In this document: positions 61,407-64,000 of the stretch, one piece after another
Layout of the letters: the number at the start of each line of letters is the position of its first letter
How positions within the stretch are numbered: position 1 is the first letter of the stretch
Source of the DNA: Paractinoplanes durhamensis
Lineage (GTDB): Bacteria; Actinomycetota; Actinomycetes; Mycobacteriales; Micromonosporaceae
Assembly: GCF_016862175.1 (NCBI RefSeq)
Contig: NZ_BOML01000033.1
Coordinates: 62,001-126,000 of the forward strand
Direction of reading: 5' to 3'
Length of the DNA: 64,000 bases
Notes under the pieces: generated by a model
Database searches by the model: none
Seen by the model: only the letters and a program-made list of their open reading frames with translations
Told to the model about the DNA's origin: nothing
Translations under genes and position numbers: made by a program

Positions 61407-63161
61407 TCACGGAATCATCCAGTCCAGAACCGGGGTCCCCTGCAACGTCACCAGTACGCACATGATCAGCAGCAACACGACCGACCACCCGACCACCCGC
61501 CGGAAGATGTCACCCTCCTTACCCGACATCCCGACCGCGGCCGCCGCGATCGCCAGGTTCTGCGGGCTGATCATCTTGCCGAGCACCCCGCCGGACGAGT
61601 TGGCCGCGGCCAGCAGCACCGGATCGAGCCCCGCCTTGGCCGCGGTCTGCACCTGCAACGCCCCGAACAGCGCGTTCGCCGAGGTGTCCGACCCGGTGAC
61701 GGCCACCCCGATCCAGCCGAGAATCGGCGACAGGAACACGAACAGTCCGCCGGCCGCCGCCAGAAACTCACCGAGCGTGTTGGTCTGCCCCGACTGATTC
61801 ATCACGTAGGCGAGCGCCAGCACCGCCATCACCGTGACGATCGCGTGCCGCAGACTCCAGTAGGTCTCCCCGTAGGCCCGCACGGCCCGCCTGACCCCGA
61901 CCCGCAACAGCAGCGCGGTGAGAATCCCGGCGAAAATCATCAGCGTCCCCGCCGCCGGAAGCCACCCGAAGGTGAAGTTGACCGACGACAGCGGCTTCCC
62001 GTTGGCTCCCGTGACGTGCAGCCCCGGCCAGCCGAAGACGACGGTCCAGGGTTCCTTGGCGAGGGCGGCCTTGATCGGCCCGATGCTGGCCACCGAGAAG
62101 ATCGCGATAATGATCAGATACGGCGCATAGGCGCGGGCGATCTCCGCGGGCGGGTCACGCCGATCGTCTTCCCTTGTTGCGTACGCCGCTGAGCCGTCCC
62201 CGGCGCTCCGCGCCGAAGCCCCGGCCGTCCCCGGATCCGCGTCCGCCCGATCGCCGGCCGCACTACCCACCGGCGCGGCCTCGGCTCCGGCGTGCAGCGG
62301 CGGGATCTCGGCCGGCTGCCAGATGCGCAGGAGCAGGACCACTGCGGCCGCGGCGGCCAGGGCCGCGATGATGTCGGTGAGCGGGACCGACACGTAGTTG
62401 GAGGCCAGGAACTGGGCGACCGCGAAGATCCCGCCGGCCACGGCCGCGGCCGGCCAGGTCTGGCGCATGCCGCGGCGGCCGTCGATCACCGCGACCAGGA
62501 TCAGCGGCACGATCAGGGCGAGGAACGGCGTCTGCCGGCCGACCATGGCACCGAGCGTGTCGGCGTTCAGTCGCGGATCGTCACCGGCACCGGCCGTGAC
62601 CGTACCGAGAGTGGTGATCGGCGTGGCGAGCGCGCCGAACGCGACCGGCGCGGTGTTGGCGATCAGCGCCACGGCGGCGGCCCGGATCGGCGGGAAGCCC
62701 AGCGCCATCAGCATGACCACGGTGACGGCGACCGGCGTGCCGAACCCGGCGAGCGCCTCCAGCAGCGCCCCGAAGCAGAATGCCACGATGATCGCCTGAA
62801 TGCGCATGTCCGGGCTGACCCGCGCCATCGACCGGCGCAGCACGTCGAAGTGCCCACTGACGACGGTCAGGTTGTAGACCCAGATCGCGTTGAGCACGAT
62901 CCACAGGATCGGGAAGAACCCGAATGCCGCCCCTTCGGTGCCGGACAGCAGCGCCTGGCCGAGCGGCATGGCGTAGACGGCGATCGCCACCACGAGGGCC
63001 ACCACGAGCGAGATGACCCCGGCCAGCCAGGCGCGCATGCGCAGGGCGCCGAGCAGTACGAACAGCGTGAGCAGCGGAAGCGCCGCGAAGATGGCGGAGA
63101 CGGCGATCGAGTCGGCGACGGGGTCGGTCACGATTCTGAATTGATCCACCATGTTGACCAT
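61407..63161 (-). CDS. lldP: L-lactate permease
   Basis: 584 residues, about 13 TM helices, LctP family. Motifs: GALLEALAGFGTPVAV, ANTAPVAFGALATPI, LGWIGVAVTGSDTSAN and NSSGGVLGKMISPQ. A hydrophilic Ala/Asp loop at about 290-345 is longer than usual. It is 28 bases downstream of the ArsR regulator gene on the same strand. Confidence 0.94.
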   Translation of the reverse strand: MVNMVDQFRIVTDPVADSIAVSAIFAALPLLTLFVLLGALRMRAWLAGVISLVVALVVAIAVYAMPLGQALLSGTEGAAFGFFPILWIVLNAIWVYNLTVVSGHFDVLRRSMARVSPDMRIQAIIVAFCFGALLEALAGFGTPVAVTVVMLMALGFPPIRAAAVALIANTAPVAFGALATPITTLGTVTAGAGDDPRLNADTLGAMVGRQTPFLALIVPLILVAVIDGRRGMRQTWPAAAVAGGIFAVAQFLASNYVSVPLTDIIAALAAAAAVVLLLRIWQPAEIPPLHAGAEAAPVGSAAGDRADADPGTAGASARSAGDGSAAYATREDDRRDPPAEIARAYAPYLIIIAIFSVASIGPIKAALAKEPWTVVFGWPGLHVTGANGKPLSSVNFTFGWLPAAGTLMIFAGILTALLLRVGVRRAVRAYGETYWSLRHAIVTVMAVLALAYVMNQSGQTNTLGEFLAAAGGLFVFLSPILGWIGVAVTGSDTSANALFGALQVQTAAKAGLDPVLLAAANSSGGVLGKMISPQNLAIAAAAVGMSGKEGDIFRRVVGWSVVLLLIMCVLVTLQGTPVLDWMIP

Positions 63162-63189
63162 CCAGATCTATCGATCTCTTACCCGGAAT

Positions 63190-63744
63190 CTACATGTGAC
63201 CGCCGTCATAGGTAAGGGCCTCGTCGTCGGGCAGGACGGGGATATTCGATCGGTGGAGGCTGAGCAGCAGGCCGTACTGCTGCCCGGCGCCCGGCTCGGG
63301 GATGTGGTCGCCGTCGGCGAACTGCTCGAGGGCCGCGGCCAGGGCGTGCGCCTGTTCTCCGGTGAGTCGGAGGTGCCGCAGGAAGGTGACGTCGGGCCCG
63401 TCCTTCTCGGGCGGCAGCATCTCGGACAGTGCCGCCTTGATCAGGAAATCCCCGCCGACCGGCGCATCGGCGGCGATGCGCAGCCGCGGACTGGTCGGTT
63501 CGTAGTACTGCTCGGTGCCGCCGCGCACCCGCCGGACGTAGGCGAGGCGGACCATCTTGGCCTGCTCCAGAACCTTGACGTGGTAACCGATCGTGCCCTT
63601 GGTCGCCGCGAGCGCCGCCGCAAGCTGCGCGAGGGTCGCCGGCCGTTGCCGCAGAGCCATCAGAAGGCGATGCCGCAGTGGGTGGCCGAGCGCCTTGAAC
63701 TGCTCGGACTCGCTGAGCACCAGGTGGTCACGCTCGTCTTGCAT
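63190..63744 (-). CDS. ArsR-type winged-helix regulator
   Basis: 184 residues from the ATG at 63744 (63771 is an alternative). Winged HTH about 12-80: FKALGHPLRHRLLMALRQRP, LAAALAATKGTIGYHVKVLE. A C-terminal half of about 100 residues is an effector/dimer domain. Upstream palindromes at 63750 and 63796 lie between it and the divergent methyltransferase gene. Probably controls lldP and that gene. Confidence 0.87.
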   Translation of the reverse strand: MQDERDHLVLSESEQFKALGHPLRHRLLMALRQRPATLAQLAAALAATKGTIGYHVKVLEQAKMVRLAYVRRVRGGTEQYYEPTSPRLRIAADAPVGGDFLIKAALSEMLPPEKDGPDVTFLRHLRLTGEQAHALAAALEQFADGDHIPEPGAGQQYGLLLSLHRSNIPVLPDDEALTYDGGHM

Positions 63745-63749
63745 GGCCG

Positions 63750-63773
63750 AAGTGTCTAGGACTGTCGACACTT
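63750..63773. promoter_or_regulatory. inverted repeat AAGTGTC/GACACTT
   Basis: AAGTGTC (63750-63756) and GACACTT (63767-63773) with a 10-base spacer, immediately before the ArsR-type gene. Candidate autoregulatory operator. Confidence 0.6.
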
Positions 63774-63795
63774 TTTCAAGCTACTGGGGTTGCCG

Positions 63796-63819
63796 AAGCG
63801 TCGAGAATAGTCGACGCTT
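63796..63819. promoter_or_regulatory. inverted repeat AAGCGTCGA/TCGACGCTT
   Basis: Perfect 9-base arms with a 6-base spacer (GAATAG), 6 bases before the methyltransferase ATG. Half-sites resemble those at 63750 (AAG-GTC core). Confidence 0.65.
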
Positions 63820-63825
63820 GGCCGC

Positions 63826-64000
63826 ATGACTTCCGAATCCGCCATCACCGCGTACGTCGAGGCCCACTGCACCCCCGCCGACGACGTCCTCCGCGACCTG
63901 GCCGCCGAAACGATCGCGCTCTTCCCGGAGGCCGCCGGGATGCAGGTCTCCGCCGACGAGGGCCGCCTGCTGACGATGCTGGTCCAGCTGACCGGCGCCC
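63826..64000 (+). CDS. class I SAM O-methyltransferase (N-terminal fragment)
   Basis: Only the first 58 codons are in the window (MTSESAITAYVEAHCTPADD...). The stretch GMQVSADEGRLLTMLVQLTG matches the start of small catechol/caffeoyl-CoA-type O-methyltransferases, just before the SAM-binding motif. Divergent from the ArsR-type regulator across the operator palindromes. Confidence 0.75.
   Translation, partial: MTSESAITAYVEAHCTPADDVLRDLAAETIALFPEAAGMQVSADEGRLLTMLVQLTGA

Overview
The window is high-GC actinobacterial chromosome with GTG starts, ATGA/GTGA stop-start overlaps and Ala/Pro-rich coding. Gene content and order suggest Micromonosporaceae, probably Actinoplanes or a close relative. Support comes from the pncB-clpS-DUF2017-mec-cysO-cysM-(MBL)-rph-rdgB order also found in mycobacteria, orn next to tRNA-His, an AGCGAGCG-type intergenic repeat, and a large set of secreted plant-polysaccharide enzymes. 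Function calls are by recognition from the translated sequence; no database search was run.

Layout. 1-3.0 kb: an SMR efflux gene with a TetR regulator (cut by the left edge), an operator-like palindrome, an 18-bp tandem repeat array and an MFS transporter. 3.0-11.9 kb: NAD salvage (pncB-pncA), clpS-DUF2017, the CysO/CysM cysteine pathway with its JAMM protease, an Rv1339-like metallo-beta-lactamase-fold protein, a GT4 glycosyltransferase, and rph-rdgB joined by a 27-codon linker ORF. 11.9-21.5 kb: a leucyl-tRNA synthetase-like gene without the CP1 editing domain, then a histidine utilisation operon (hutU, M20 amidohydrolase, hutF, hutI, hutH) headed by an RpiR-type regulator.

20.8-24.0 kb is the most disturbed part. 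A 700-bp direct repeat, two versions of the rpiR 5' part, brackets a 1.8-kb insert. The insert carries a 535-aa protein with a HEPN-like Rx4H motif, plus the last codons of a ROK gene. This looks like acquisition of a possible defence gene by homologous integration into rpiR. 24.1-30.2 kb: a NUDIX fusion protein, a ROK regulator divergent from DUF1479 and MOSC genes, an expansin-like secreted protein, a GNAT enzyme and tRNA-Leu(UAG). 30.5-35.6 kb: an ECF sigma (SigC-like), a 26-aa ORF, MauE, a DsbA-like thiol oxidoreductase, a membrane protein and a peroxiredoxin form one overlapping operon, divergent from a CopC-CopD fusion. 35.7-40.5 kb: a single 1583-aa membrane-anchored, largely disordered protein. 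40.8-43.4 kb: orn, tRNA-His, a hydrolase, a fructosamine-kinase-like gene and a tRNA-like element.

43.6-60.5 kb is a surface and polysaccharide region: a DUF4956/VTC/carbohydrate-binding module; a striking single protein joining an ECF sigma factor, a zinc anti-sigma-like motif, a membrane segment and a pectate-lyase-type beta-helix; pectinesterase and pectate lyase with near-identical CBM13 domains; an arabinofuranosidase-like enzyme with CBM2; a GH35 beta-galactosidase; and secreted small proteins. Two perfect TGGGAGCGCTCCCA palindromes (LacI/CebR type) lie before the pectinesterase and arabinofuranosidase genes and suggest a shared regulon. 60.6-64.0 kb: a coiled-coil protein, an ArsR regulator and L-lactate permease operon with two operator-like palindromes, and the start of an O-methyltransferase.
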